A DNA stretch of 64,000 nt from Blattabacterium cuenoti (GCF_014251715.1 NZ_CP059198.1:62001-126000); one strand, 5' to 3'; counted from the first letter of the stretch, positions 17,345 to 26,824 are shown. A program made the numbers and translations. The notes: a model not told the origin generated them from the letters alone.

Positions 17345-19093
17345 TTAGTTTATCAGAATATTTGCTTTAGGATATCTATAATAATAATGATAACCAATTT
17401 TATTTTTCCTTAATAATCCAATCATTACGTTGAAAACTCCTATTCTTCCTAATAACATTAAAAATATTAAAACCAATTTACTTCCATTCGATAAATTAGA
17501 AGTAATCCCTAAGGATAATCCAGTTGTTGAAAAAGCAGAAAATACTTCAAAAAAAATAGATAAAATATCCTCTTTAGGATCAAAAAAAACAATGATCAAA
17601 ATACTTATATATATTACAATTAAAGATAACATAATAATTGAAAAAGCTAATTGAATAGATTCTGAAGATATTTCTTTTTTTTGTATTTCTAATCTATTTT
17701 TTCCTCTAGATAAAGAAATAATTTTCATAAAAGCTAACGCAAAAGTACTTGTTTTTATTCCTCCACCAGTAGAAGCTGGAGAAGCTCCTATCCACATTAA
17801 AAAAATAGTAAAAAAAATAGTTGTAGGAGATAAAAGACACATATTCAATACATGAAATCCTGCTGTTCTAGATGTTGCTGAGGAAAAAAATGAAGCACTC
17901 CATTTTCCATAAAAAGAAGAATGTTCTAAAAGAGAACAATTATATTCACTAATATAATAAAAAATAGTTCCAAAAAATAGTAAAAAAAAAGTTGTTAGTA
18001 CAACAATTTTTGTATTTAAAGTTACTATGTGTACAGGATATCTAAAATTCTCTTCTTTAAAAATTCTATAAAAATATTTTTTAATAGTCACCCATATATA
18101 TGTAAAAAAATTAAATAAAATATTAAATCCTATTCCTCCTAATATTAATAAACAAGCAATAATAAATTGTAATAAATAATTAAATCTTACGGATTCTGAA
18201 TATAAACCTTGACTAAGAGTAGAAAATCCACTATTACAAAAAGCGGATACTGAATGAAAAATAGAAAAAAATAAAGGACTATCAGATTCTATTGTATTTT
18301 TATCTCTAATGGAAAAATAAATTAATAAAGTTCCTATCAATTCTACTGTTAAAGTAAACATAACAACTTTTACTGCTAAACTAAGAACATTACTTGTAGT
18401 TTTTGTATTTAAAAAATTGCTAACAAAAATAGCTTCTTTAAAAGAAAATCCATCTCTAAAAAAATAACTAAAAAAAGAAGTTATAGTTAAAATTCCTAAA
18501 CCTCCTAGTTCTATTAAAATAAGTATCATTACTTTTCCTAAATAAGTAAAATCTTTAGCTGTGTCTAACACTACCAGTCCAGTAACACATACAGCGCTAG
18601 TAGAAGTAAATAAGGCATCTATAAATGATATTTGTTTTACTGTTGATGATGGAAGCATTAACAAAAGAGATCCAAAAAAAGATAAAAATACAAAACTAGT
18701 AATAAATATGAAAGCAGGATTATGTATTTTAACATATATTATTCGCATAAAATAAGTAACACGAATTAGTATATATAATATTAAACTAACAAGTAATGAT
18801 ATTTTTATATCCGTAGTTATTTTTTCTTGCTTAAAAAATAAAATTTTTACAAAAGTAAAAATAAGAGAAATTATTAATATAAAAAAAGATAAAAAAATCA
18901 TAGATTTATAATCCTTTTTAATATTTTTATTCAGAAGAATAAATAAGTGTATTATACTTATAATGGAGACTATTCCTATAAGAATCTTTGCATTAAAAAA
19001 ATGAAAATTTTTCCATCCTAAAGATATAATAATATAAAAAAATATGAATGGAGTTGCAATTTCTAAAATATTTCTAAATTTAATTGGAATCAT
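17345..19093 (-). CDS. TrkH/KtrB-family potassium transporter
   Basis: A 582-residue membrane transporter with about four extra N-terminal helices before the K+ channel-like core. The four selectivity-filter loops are visible: TSTSAVCVTGLVVLD, FHSVSAFCNSGFSTL, SSATSRTAGFHVLNM and FSAFSTTGLSLGITSNLS, each with the key glycine. It moves K+ (possibly with Na+) across the inner membrane. It is co-directional with the RCK regulator downstream. The start (MIPIKFRNIL) is the only ATG that keeps the first helix. Confidence 0.9.
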   Translation of the reverse strand: MIPIKFRNILEIATPFIFFYIIISLGWKNFHFFNAKILIGIVSIISIIHLFILLNKNIKKDYKSMIFLSFFILIISLIFTFVKILFFKQEKITTDIKISLLVSLILYILIRVTYFMRIIYVKIHNPAFIFITSFVFLSFFGSLLLMLPSSTVKQISFIDALFTSTSAVCVTGLVVLDTAKDFTYLGKVMILILIELGGLGILTITSFFSYFFRDGFSFKEAIFVSNFLNTKTTSNVLSLAVKVVMFTLTVELIGTLLIYFSIRDKNTIESDSPLFFSIFHSVSAFCNSGFSTLSQGLYSESVRFNYLLQFIIACLLILGGIGFNILFNFFTYIWVTIKKYFYRIFKEENFRYPVHIVTLNTKIVVLTTFFLLFFGTIFYYISEYNCSLLEHSSFYGKWSASFFSSATSRTAGFHVLNMCLLSPTTIFFTIFLMWIGASPASTGGGIKTSTFALAFMKIISLSRGKNRLEIQKKEISSESIQLAFSIIMLSLIVIYISILIIVFFDPKEDILSIFFEVFSAFSTTGLSLGITSNLSNGSKLVLIFLMLLGRIGVFNVMIGLLRKNKIGYHYYYRYPKANILIN

Positions 19094-19305
19094 GATTTGA
19101 AATATTTTTTTATTTTTTCTAATATTTCTTTTACTCCTTTTTTTAAAAATTTTTTAGTACATTTAAAACCATTATAATAAGTTTTTATTTTGGTTTTTTT
19201 TATCTTATGCATACCATATAAACTTAGAAAAATTCCAGTAAAATAAATAATTTTATTTTTAATATTTTCACTACGGTATGAGCAACTTATATAGGGGGGC
19301 TATAA
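19094..19305 (-). pseudogene. Possible C-terminal remnant of a lost gene
   Basis: Reading the minus strand, an open frame runs from just after a TAG near 19306 to a TGA at about 19092-19094. It has no ATG except an internal one (MHKIKKTKIKTYYNGFKC). The product ends in a Lys-rich helix (TKKFLKKGVKEILEKIKK) after a hydrophobic stretch (IIYFTGIFLSLYG). That composition looks like the end of a membrane-associated enzyme, perhaps a glycosyltransferase, but I cannot identify it. It could be chance in low-complexity DNA. Confidence 0.3.
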
Positions 19306-19507
19306 ACCCAATATTCACACATAAAATTAAGTAGACATACAATATTATATCAAACTTTATAAGTTTAACATTTAAAATTATCATTTTTAACCTTCTTTAG
19401 CAAGAAGAGCCACTTTAAATAAATTATTTATTTTATCATATTTTTAAAAAAAAACTAACGTTTCCCGTTTTATTTATTATTACAATTTTAATAATTATTG
19501 AATTTTT
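19094..19507. other. Non-coding stretch between the K+ transporter gene and tsaB
   Basis: About 410 bp without an intact gene. The part next to the transporter gene (about 19094-19305) holds an open minus-strand frame that looks like a gene remnant and is listed separately. The rest is AT-rich. A small hairpin CTTCTT-TAGC-AAGAAG lies near 19392-19407, with no T-run that would make it a clear terminator. Confidence 0.5.
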
Positions 19508-20146
19508 TTATAAATAAAATGGAATAAATTTTTCAATATTATTGAATTTTTTTTTACAAAATTTTTTATATGAAATTAAAGACATATCCATTGCAGATGG
19601 AAAAATTTTAGAAAAAAATCTATTTTTTTTTCTAAAAAAAAATAATTTTTTTTCTAAAAAATCAATATTACTAAAAAAAAATACTTCTTTATTTTTAATT
19701 TTGAAAAAATTATCATTAATTTTTTTTATAAAAATAGAACTCAATCTTTCTTTTGATTCATTAAATAATGAAGTATAAAATAAATCAGATTTAGCATGTA
19801 TCATTGGAATTAAAAATCCATTTTTTATATTTATTTTTTGAACCATAACAGTTAAAGAATCTACCGACAATAAAGGAATATCTAAAGAATAACATAACCC
19901 TTTAGCAGCAGCTACTCCTATTCTTAAAGAAGTATACGATCCCGGACCTTTACTGACACAAATAGATTTTAAATCATGAAGACTAATTTTAGCTATTTTT
20001 GTAGCATATTGTATAAACATATGTAACTTTTCTGAATGAAAATATTGTTCAGAACATTCTTCTATAGAAGTTAAACATATTCCATTTTTAGCAATACTTA
20101 TTGAACAATTTTTTGTAGAAGTTTCTAAATTTAAAATTAAAGACAT
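19508..20146 (-). CDS. tsaB: tRNA threonylcarbamoyladenosine biosynthesis protein TsaB
   Basis: A 212-residue ASKHA-fold protein that partners TsaD and TsaE in making t6A37 on ANN-decoding tRNAs. The phosphate-1-like N-terminus (LILNLETSTKNCSISIAKNG) and the conserved SKGPGSYTSLRIGVAAAKGLCYSLDIPL segment define TsaB. I chose ATG at 20146 (MSLILNLETS); a TTG two codons upstream is less likely. It diverges from nadE across 27 bp. The C-terminal third is Phe/Lys-rich and degenerate, as expected in an AT-biased genome. Confidence 0.9.
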   Translation of the reverse strand: MSLILNLETSTKNCSISIAKNGICLTSIEECSEQYFHSEKLHMFIQYATKIAKISLHDLKSICVSKGPGSYTSLRIGVAAAKGLCYSLDIPLLSVDSLTVMVQKINIKNGFLIPMIHAKSDLFYTSLFNESKERLSSIFIKKINDNFFKIKNKEVFFFSNIDFLEKKLFFFRKKNRFFSKIFPSAMDMSLISYKKFCKKKFNNIEKFIPFYL

Positions 20147-20173
20147 ATACAATTAATTTAATTAAAAATAAAA

Positions 20174-20967
20174 ATGTATCATAAAACGATAAAAGCAGAA
20201 AAAATAATTCAACATATTGTTTTTTGGTTAAGAAAATATATTAAAAAATCTAAATCAAATGGTTTTATTATTGGAATATCTGGAGGAATTGATTCTTCTG
20301 TCACATCTTTTTTAACAGCTATGACAAAATTATCTACTATAATATTAGAAATGCCAATTTTAGAAAAAAAAAAAATTTTTTATCTGTTAAACATGCAAAA
20401 TTTTTAACCAAAAAATTTTCTAATGTTCATTATTTAAAAAAAGATTTATCCACCTTATTTACTTCTTTTTGTAATGCAATGAATATTAATAAAAAAAATA
20501 AAAAAAAACCTTTAGCATTGGTGAATGTGAAATCTCGTCTTCGAATGTTAACTTTATATTATTACGCTAATATAAAAAATTATCTTGTTGTTGGAACTGG
20601 AAACAAAGTAGAAGATTTTGGAGTAGGTTTTTTTACAAAATATGGAGATGGAGGAGTTGATTTACATCCTATAGCAGATTTAACTAAAAGTGAAATTCGT
20701 TTTATAGCTAAAAAATTAAATATTATAAATGAAATACAAAAAGCAAAACCAACAGATGGTCTTTGGGAAGATCAAAGAACGGATGAAGATCAATTAGGAG
20801 CAACTTATGAAGAATTAGAATGGGCTATGAAAATTACAAAAATAAAAGATTTTAATTATAAAGAAAAAGAATATCAAATTTTAAAAAAATATCAAACATT
20901 ACATAAAAAAAATAAGCACAAAATAATACAGATACCTGTCTGTAAAATTCCAAAAACTTTTAAATAA
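20174..20967 (+). pseudogene. nadE: NAD+ synthetase, reading frame broken in a poly(A) tract
   Basis: Ammonia-type NAD+ synthetase, which amidates deamido-NAD+ in the last step of NAD synthesis. Residues 1-66 read in one frame and include the PP-loop SGGIDSS. The rest reads in another frame (FLSVKHAKFLTKKFSNVHYLKK, ...VGTGNKVEDFGVGFFTKYGDGGVDLHP..., KPTDGLWEDQRTDEDQLG). The shift falls at A12 (20364-20375) followed by T6. Adding one A would restore a continuous protein of 264 residues with normal motifs on both sides. The state could be a young pseudogene, a sequencing error, or a gene rescued by RNA-polymerase or ribosome slippage on the A tract, as described for other insect endosymbionts. 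No second copy is in the window. Confidence 0.85.
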
Positions 20968-21042
20968 TCATCCTATGATGTAATAGAACTAACCATATAA
21001 AATCGTTTCGTAACTTTACTTTTCATGGATTAAGATTATTTT

Positions 21043-21717
21043 ATGATGGAAGAAAAACAAAAAAAAAAAATCCCTAATAAAAATTATATTTTGAATTACT
21101 CAATGAATCATAAAACTCCTTTACGAGAGGATGCTTTTTTTATGAGTGATGAAGAAAAAATTGAAAAAATAGAAAAACATTTTTTTCATATTATGAAAAT
21201 ATTAGGACTAGATATGAATGATGATAGTTTACGTAGAACCCCAAAACGTGTTGCAAAAATGTTTATACAAGAAATATTTAGTGGTCTTAATCCAAAAACA
21301 ACTCCTAGACCTTCTATTTTTGAAAATAAATATAAGTATAATCAAATGTTAATAGAAAAAAATATAACAGTTTATTCTACTTGCGAACATCATTTTCTTC
21401 CTATTGTAGGAAAAGCTCATGTTGGTTATATTTCTAATGGAAAAGTTGTTGGTCTTTCTAAGATAAACAGAATTGTAAATTTTTATGCAAAAAGACCACA
21501 AGTTCAAGAACGTTTAACAATGCAAATTGTAGAATCTTTACAAAAGATGTTAGAGACACAAGACGTAGCTTGTGTCATAGAAGCAAAACATTTATGCGTA
21601 AATTCTCGTGGTATTAGAGATATAGATAGCAGTACTATTACAACTGAATTTATAGGATCTTTTAAAAAAAATTCAAAAATTAGAAGAGAATTTTTACATC
21701 ATATTGGAATTGCATAA
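21043..21717 (+). CDS. folE: GTP cyclohydrolase I
   Basis: Converts GTP to 7,8-dihydroneopterin triphosphate, the first step of folate and pterin synthesis. Conserved core: RTPKRVAKMF, then the zinc and active-site residues in YSTCEHHFLPIVGKAHVGY, and CVIEAKHLCVNSRGI supplying the last cysteine ligand. Length is 224 residues, typical of the family. The N-terminus encodes KQKKK across an A12 tract (21059-21070) that could slip; an in-frame ATG at MNHKTPLRED offers a start downstream of it. The stop abuts the cysS start with no gap. Confidence 0.94.
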   Translation: MMEEKQKKKIPNKNYILNYSMNHKTPLREDAFFMSDEEKIEKIEKHFFHIMKILGLDMNDDSLRRTPKRVAKMFIQEIFSGLNPKTTPRPSIFENKYKYNQMLIEKNITVYSTCEHHFLPIVGKAHVGYISNGKVVGLSKINRIVNFYAKRPQVQERLTMQIVESLQKMLETQDVACVIEAKHLCVNSRGIRDIDSSTITTEFIGSFKKNSKIRREFLHHIGIA

Positions 21718-23178
21718 ATGAATAAAAAAAATAATTTAAAAATATATAATTCTTTAACAGCAAAAAAAGAATTATTTCAACCTATTCACAAAAAATATGT
21801 AGGAATTTATGTTTGTGGACCTACAGTTTACAATCATTTGCATTTGGGAAATTGTCGTACTTTTATCTCATTTGATATTGTTTTTCGCTATTTAAAACAT
21901 TTAGGTTATAAAGTTCGTTATGTTAGAAATATTACTGATGTGGGACATTTAGAAAATGAAGAAAAGGATGTAGAAGATAAAATATCAAAAAAATCTCGTA
22001 TAGAAGGACTAGAACCTATGGAAATAGTTCAAAAATATACCCTATCTTTTCATAATTTATTAAATATGTTAAATGTTACACCTCCAAGTATAGAACCTAC
22101 AGCTACGGGACATATTATAGAACAAATAGATATGATTCAAAAATTGATTAAAAAAAATTTAGCATATGAAATAAATGGTTCTGTTTATTTCAATTTAAAA
22201 AAATATAGTGAATTATATCCTTACGGAATTCTTAGTAAAAATAAAATTGATAAACTTTTCAATAAAAAATTAAATTTTTCAGTAGAAAAACGTTCTTTAC
22301 AAGACTTTTCTCTTTGGAAAAAAGCTCATTCTAGTCATATTATGAGTTGGAATTCCCCATGGGGAAAAGGATTTCCTGGATGGCATATAGAATGTACTGT
22401 AATGAGTACAAAATATTTAGGAAAAAATTTTGATATACATGGAGGAGGAATAGATTTAAAATTTCCTCATCATGAATGTGAATTAGCACAAGCTACAGGT
22501 CTTTATAAAAAAAATGATCTTGCACATTATTGGATGCATACGAATATGCTAACTTTAAATGGGAAAAAAATGAGCAAATCAACAGGAAATTTTTTGGAAT
22601 TAAAAGACATCATTTATAAAAAATTTAGTAAAAAAAACTTTTCTCCTAGTATTCTTAGATTTTTCATTTTACTATCTCATTATAGAAGTGTAATAAATTT
22701 TTCAAATAAAGGACTCATCAATGCAGAAAAAGGATATTTTCGTATTATGAAAGCTTTAAATATATTGAAAAATTTTAATGCAAAAACATTAAAAAACCAT
22801 ATAATTTTTGATGTAGATAATTGGATAAATAATTGTTATAAAGCGCTTAATGATGATTTTAACATACCTTTATTGATCGCACATTTATTTGACGCTTCCC
22901 ATCTAATTAATGATTCTATTGAAAAAATGGACAAAAATCATGTCTATTTACTGAAAAAATATATGATTTATTTTGTTTTTGATATTATGGGTCTTCAAGA
23001 ACAAAAAATAGAAAAAAATACTTTTAATGAAGATTCAAAAAAATTAGAAATACTTATTGAAAGATTAATAAAATTCCGTACAGAAGCAAGAAAACAAAAA
23101 AATTGGACATTATCGGATAGAATTCGTAAAGAACTATTCCATATAGGAATTTCATTTCATGATAAAAAATCATTTTAA
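21718..23178 (+). CDS. cysS: Cysteinyl-tRNA synthetase
   Basis: Class I aminoacyl-tRNA synthetase charging tRNA-Cys. The HIGH motif appears as HLHLGN in VCGPTVYNHLHLGNCRTF. The zinc-site region is WHIECTVMS and FPHHECELAQATG. The signature loop is KKMSKSTGN. The 486-residue length is normal, including the C-terminal helical region. It begins immediately after the folE stop and ends with a 9-bp overlap into the convergent trans-sulfuration gene. Confidence 0.95.
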   Translation: MNKKNNLKIYNSLTAKKELFQPIHKKYVGIYVCGPTVYNHLHLGNCRTFISFDIVFRYLKHLGYKVRYVRNITDVGHLENEEKDVEDKISKKSRIEGLEPMEIVQKYTLSFHNLLNMLNVTPPSIEPTATGHIIEQIDMIQKLIKKNLAYEINGSVYFNLKKYSELYPYGILSKNKIDKLFNKKLNFSVEKRSLQDFSLWKKAHSSHIMSWNSPWGKGFPGWHIECTVMSTKYLGKNFDIHGGGIDLKFPHHECELAQATGLYKKNDLAHYWMHTNMLTLNGKKMSKSTGNFLELKDIIYKKFSKKNFSPSILRFFILLSHYRSVINFSNKGLINAEKGYFRIMKALNILKNFNAKTLKNHIIFDVDNWINNCYKALNDDFNIPLLIAHLFDASHLINDSIEKMDKNHVYLLKKYMIYFVFDIMGLQEQKIEKNTFNEDSKKLEILIERLIKFRTEARKQKNWTLSDRIRKELFHIGISFHDKKSF

Positions 23179-24315
23179 AACTTTATCTATATCCTCTATC
23201 AAATCTTCTACATTTTCTATTCCCATAGATAAACGAATAAGAGAATCTTGTATTCCAGCATTCATTCTTATATTTAAAGGAGTAGATTTATGTGTCATAG
23301 TAGCAGGATGGCAAATCAAACTTTTTGTTCCTCCTAAACTTTCTGCTAACTTAAAAAACTTAGTTGATGTAACAATTTTTTTTGCAGATTCTATTGTATC
23401 ATTTTTCATACTAAAAGAAACAATTCCTCCAAAATATCGTTGTTGTTTTACTGCTATCAAATGATTTTTATGATGTGATAATCCAGGATAATAAACCTGA
23501 TCAACACAGTTATTTTTTTTCTTTTCTAAAAAAGAAGCAATTTGAAATGCATTTTTAGATTGTTTTTTAACACGTAAATATAAAGTTTGGCTTCCTCTTA
23601 TAGTTAACCAACAATCAATAGGAGATAAAACCCCTCCAGTCGCATTTTGAATATATTTTAGTTTTTCATATAAATATGGACTTTTCACTGTAATTAATCC
23701 AGCTAATACATCTGAATGTCCTGCTAAATATTTTGTAGCACTATGTATCACTATGTCTGCTCCTAATATAAGAGGATTTTGAATAGCAGGAGAAGCAAAA
23801 GTATTATCTACTACAACTAAAATTTTTGAATTTTTACTTTTGGATTTTTTACTTATAGATTCTATATCAGATATTTTTAAAGTAGGATTGGTAGGAGTTT
23901 CTAACCAAACCAATTTAGTTTTATCAGAAATAACGGAAATGACTTCTTCCACATTAGTAGAATCTACAAACTTAGTACTAATACCTAATTTTTTATACAA
24001 ATTCAATATACGAAACGTGCCTCCATAAATATCATCTACAGCTACTATTTTATCTCCACATTTTAATAGTTTTAAAATAGCATCTACAGATGCTAATCCT
24101 GAAGAAAACGCTAAACTAGCATATCCATATTCTAAACTAGTAATTAAATCTTCCAAAATTTTTCTTGTAGGATTATTTGTTCTCGTATAATCAAATCCTT
24201 TATGAACTCCAGGAGCTTCCTGTACATAAGTTGAAGTTTGATATATGGGTGTAGAAATCGCACCTGTTAGAGGATCTGATAAAATGTTTTGAATAAGTTT
24301 GGTTTCTTCCTTCAT
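23170..24315 (-). CDS. Cys/Met metabolism PLP enzyme (cystathionine gamma-synthase or lyase type)
   Basis: A 381-residue PLP-dependent trans-sulfuration enzyme. Family motifs: YTRTNNPTR, the cofactor-stacking region DDIYGGTFRI, VVDNTFASP, and the PLP lysine in HSATKYLAGHSD. MetB, MetC and CGL paralogues are hard to separate by eye, so the exact reaction (cystathionine synthesis, or beta- or gamma-cleavage) is open. I placed the start at ATG 24315 (MKEETKLIQN), which gives the family's usual length; an upstream ATG at 24372 would add 19 residues without similarity. Confidence 0.88.
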   Translation of the reverse strand: MKEETKLIQNILSDPLTGAISTPIYQTSTYVQEAPGVHKGFDYTRTNNPTRKILEDLITSLEYGYASLAFSSGLASVDAILKLLKCGDKIVAVDDIYGGTFRILNLYKKLGISTKFVDSTNVEEVISVISDKTKLVWLETPTNPTLKISDIESISKKSKSKNSKILVVVDNTFASPAIQNPLILGADIVIHSATKYLAGHSDVLAGLITVKSPYLYEKLKYIQNATGGVLSPIDCWLTIRGSQTLYLRVKKQSKNAFQIASFLEKKKNNCVDQVYYPGLSHHKNHLIAVKQQRYFGGIVSFSMKNDTIESAKKIVTSTKFFKLAESLGGTKSLICHPATMTHKSTPLNIRMNAGIQDSLIRLSMGIENVEDLIEDIDKVLK

Positions 24316-24456
24316 CGAAAATAAAATTTCATAACTGGATACAAATGTACTCTTCAAAAAATGAAAATGCAATTTTGAAAAAAAATTATTTTATAATAAT
24401 GTTATTTTTTTTTGAAAAAAATATAAATTTGTTTCCTATTTTTCTATTTTTAATAA

Positions 24457-25509
24457 ATGATTTTAAAAAATTTAAAAAAAATAATACATTTATTATTCTT
24501 TTTTTTATCCTTTTTTTTATGTGCAAATGAAACAGAAAAGAATAAAAAAATGAATGTAGCCAATACAATAATTGATCATATAAGTGATTCTCATGAATGG
24601 CATATTGCAGGTACTCATAAAAATGGAATTATTTTTTCATTGCCTATTTTTTTATGGAATGATGGTTTGGAAATTTTTTTTTCTTCTAAATTTTCATGTG
24701 GAAATGTGGTAAAAGGAAAACATGGTTTTTATAAAATGTTTCATGAAAAAATATATAAAACGAATTCTAATGGAATATTATATTTAGATTCGAAAGGATT
24801 TCCAAAAAATGAAAAACCTTGGGATTTTTCTATTACAAAAAATGTAATATCTCTTTGGATATCTTTTTTTTTATTGTGTTATTTATTGATACGTATGAAA
24901 TATAGTTATAATAAAAATTATGAAACTAAATGGAATTTAGGAATTATTTTAGAATTTTTAATTTTATTTATACGTGATGAAATTGCTATTCCTAATATTG
25001 GAAATAAAAAATATAAAATTTTTCTTCCTTTTTTATTGACATCTTTTTTTTTTATATTAATTAATAATTTAATAGGTCTTATTCCAGGATTTCCAAATGT
25101 TACAGGAAATATAAATATAACGTTTGTATTGGCTTTAATTACATTTATTATCACCAACATAAATGCCAATAAAAGTTATTGGAAACATACTTTTTGTATG
25201 CCAGGAGTTCCAATAGGAATTAGATTTTTGTTAGCTCCTATAGAGTTTATTGGAATTTTTATTCGTCCATTAACTTTATGTATTCGATTATTTGCTAATA
25301 TTACTGCTGGTCACATAATTATTTTAAGCTTTATTTGTCTCATTTTTATTTTCAAAAATTTTTTTATAGCTGTATTTTCCATTATTTTTGGTTTTTTAAT
25401 TTCTATATTGGAAATTATGGTAGCTTTTTTACAAGCTTTTATTTTTACCACTTTATCTGCTTTGCTTATAGGAATGTCTGTCAAAAATTATGAAAGTGAA
25501 ACGCATTAA
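24457..25509 (+). CDS. atpB: F0F1 ATP synthase subunit a
   Basis: The stator half of the proton channel. After a signal-like N-terminus (HLLFFFLSFFLC) comes a periplasmic extension (SHEWHIAGTHKNGIIFSLPI) that is usual in Bacteroidota subunit a and explains the 350-residue length. The membrane core carries DEIAIPNIG, NLIGLIPG and the essential arginine near residue 277 in RPLTLCIRLFANITAGHIII. It is the first gene of atpBEFHAG, with 12 bp to atpE. Confidence 0.94.
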   Translation: MILKNLKKIIHLLFFFLSFFLCANETEKNKKMNVANTIIDHISDSHEWHIAGTHKNGIIFSLPIFLWNDGLEIFFSSKFSCGNVVKGKHGFYKMFHEKIYKTNSNGILYLDSKGFPKNEKPWDFSITKNVISLWISFFLLCYLLIRMKYSYNKNYETKWNLGIILEFLILFIRDEIAIPNIGNKKYKIFLPFLLTSFFFILINNLIGLIPGFPNVTGNINITFVLALITFIITNINANKSYWKHTFCMPGVPIGIRFLLAPIEFIGIFIRPLTLCIRLFANITAGHIIILSFICLIFIFKNFFIAVFSIIFGFLISILEIMVAFLQAFIFTTLSALLIGMSVKNYESETH

Positions 25510-25521
25510 AATTAAAATTAT

Positions 25522-25749
25522 ATGGATATAGATTTAACTTATTCAGGTTTAGCCGCTTTAGGAGCTGGTATTGCGGTTATAGGAGCTGGATTAGGAATTG
25601 GAAAAATTGGAAGTTCTGCAATGGATGCTATTGCTAGACAACCTGAAGCTTCAAGTAAAATACAGAATGCAATGATTATTGCATCTGCACTTATTGAAGG
25701 AGCCGCACTTTTTGGAATAGTAACTGCTTTGTTAGCTGTATTTAAATAA
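25522..25749 (+). CDS. atpE: F0F1 ATP synthase subunit c
   Basis: A 75-residue hairpin of two transmembrane helices that forms the rotor ring. The Gly-rich first helix (GAGIAVIGAGLGIGKIG), the polar loop ARQPE and the ion-binding glutamate E59 (ASALIEGAALFG) are all in place. Ring stoichiometry and ion specificity cannot be read with certainty; the site lacks an obvious sodium signature, so protons are assumed. Lies between atpB and atpF with gaps of 12 bp each. Confidence 0.96.
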   Translation: MDIDLTYSGLAALGAGIAVIGAGLGIGKIGSSAMDAIARQPEASSKIQNAMIIASALIEGAALFGIVTALLAVFK

Positions 25750-25761
25750 CTTAAATAAATA

Positions 25762-26250
25762 ATGGATTTAGTTACTCCTTCTATTGGATTGATTGTTTGG
25801 CATACTATCATATTTGTAATACTTATATTATTTCTTTCCAAATATGCTTGGAAACCAATAATAAATTTTATTGATCAAAGAGAAGAGAAAATTAGAATGT
25901 CTATTGAAAAAGCAGAAAAAATTAAAGAAGAATTGAAAAATGTAGAAAATAAAAAAAATAAAATTTTAAAAGAAACTAGAATAAAAAGAGATCTAATTTT
26001 GAAAGAAGCTATTCAAATTAGAGAAAAAATAAAATTTAAGGCGAAAGAAGAAAGTATAATAGAAAATAAAAAAATTATAGAAGAAACAAAAAGGGATATT
26101 CAAATTAAAAAAAAAGCAGCTATACACAAGTTAAAAAATCAAATAGGAGATATTTCTATTAAAATAGCTGAAAAAATATTAAAAAAAGAGTTAGATAAAA
26201 CACATAAACAAGATAAATTTATCAAAGAATTAGTAGATAAATTATACTAA
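25762..26250 (+). CDS. atpF: F0F1 ATP synthase subunit b
   Basis: Peripheral-stalk subunit, 162 residues. One N-terminal membrane helix (LIVWHTIIFVILILFLSKYAW) is followed by KPIINFIDQREEKI, a well-conserved start of the stalk, and a long Lys/Glu coiled coil. It holds the F1 head against rotation by binding the delta subunit encoded next. Gaps of 12 bp on both sides place it in the atp operon. Confidence 0.94.
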   Translation: MDLVTPSIGLIVWHTIIFVILILFLSKYAWKPIINFIDQREEKIRMSIEKAEKIKEELKNVENKKNKILKETRIKRDLILKEAIQIREKIKFKAKEESIIENKKIIEETKRDIQIKKKAAIHKLKNQIGDISIKIAEKILKKELDKTHKQDKFIKELVDKLY

Positions 26251-26262
26251 TTTGAAAAAAAA

Positions 26263-26811
26263 ATGTTTTCAAACAAAAAAATAGTTAGACATTACGCTAA
26301 AATTTTTTTTGAATATTCTAATGGAAATGATTTATTTTACGAAAAAGTAAAAAAAGTATCTTCTTTATTGTATAATAACGTATATATAAACAGAATTCTT
26401 TATACCTCATTGTTAAATTCTGAAAAAAAAATAAAAATTTTTAAAAAAATTTTTTATCCTTTCGATATTTTACTATATAAATTTATACAATTATTAATTA
26501 TACGAAAAAGAGAATTTTTTTTTAAAGAAATTTTATTGGAATATAAAAAAATATATAAAAAAGAAAAAAAAGGACTTATAAAATGCATTGTTATTTCTGC
26601 TTTTCCTTTAAGTATGGATATGCAAAAATTAATTATACATCAAATTAAAATCATGACTAAATATGATAAAAAATTTAACATAATTAATAAAACGGATCCA
26701 TCTATTATTGGAGGTTTTTTATTTCGTATAGAATATGAATATAAAGAATGGAATTTTAGCATTCGGGAACAATTATTTTGTATCAAAAAAATATTTAAAA
26801 ATTCAATTTAA
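26263..26811 (+). CDS. atpH: F0F1 ATP synthase subunit delta
   Basis: A 182-residue stator subunit linking subunit b to the alpha3beta3 head. The N-terminal helical domain begins IVRHYAKIFFEYS (usual YA-x-A-L motif degraded) and the C-terminal part holds KTDPSIIGGFLFRIE, close to the family signature DPsliGGf. Sequence drift is high, but order (b-delta-alpha) supports the call. Fourteen bases separate it from atpA. Confidence 0.9.
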   Translation: MFSNKKIVRHYAKIFFEYSNGNDLFYEKVKKVSSLLYNNVYINRILYTSLLNSEKKIKIFKKIFYPFDILLYKFIQLLIIRKREFFFKEILLEYKKIYKKEKKGLIKCIVISAFPLSMDMQKLIIHQIKIMTKYDKKFNIINKTDPSIIGGFLFRIEYEYKEWNFSIREQLFCIKKIFKNSI

Positions 26812-26824
26812 ATAAATCTTTTTC

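Noticed and set aside
24345-24530. Small frames on both strands before atpB
   Set aside because: Low-complexity Phe/Lys/Asn strings in A/T runs that overlap the atpB start; no family features or plausible start context.
25539-25841. Minus-strand 100-residue frame opposite atpE
   Set aside because: It mirrors the highly conserved subunit c gene; no independent protein features.
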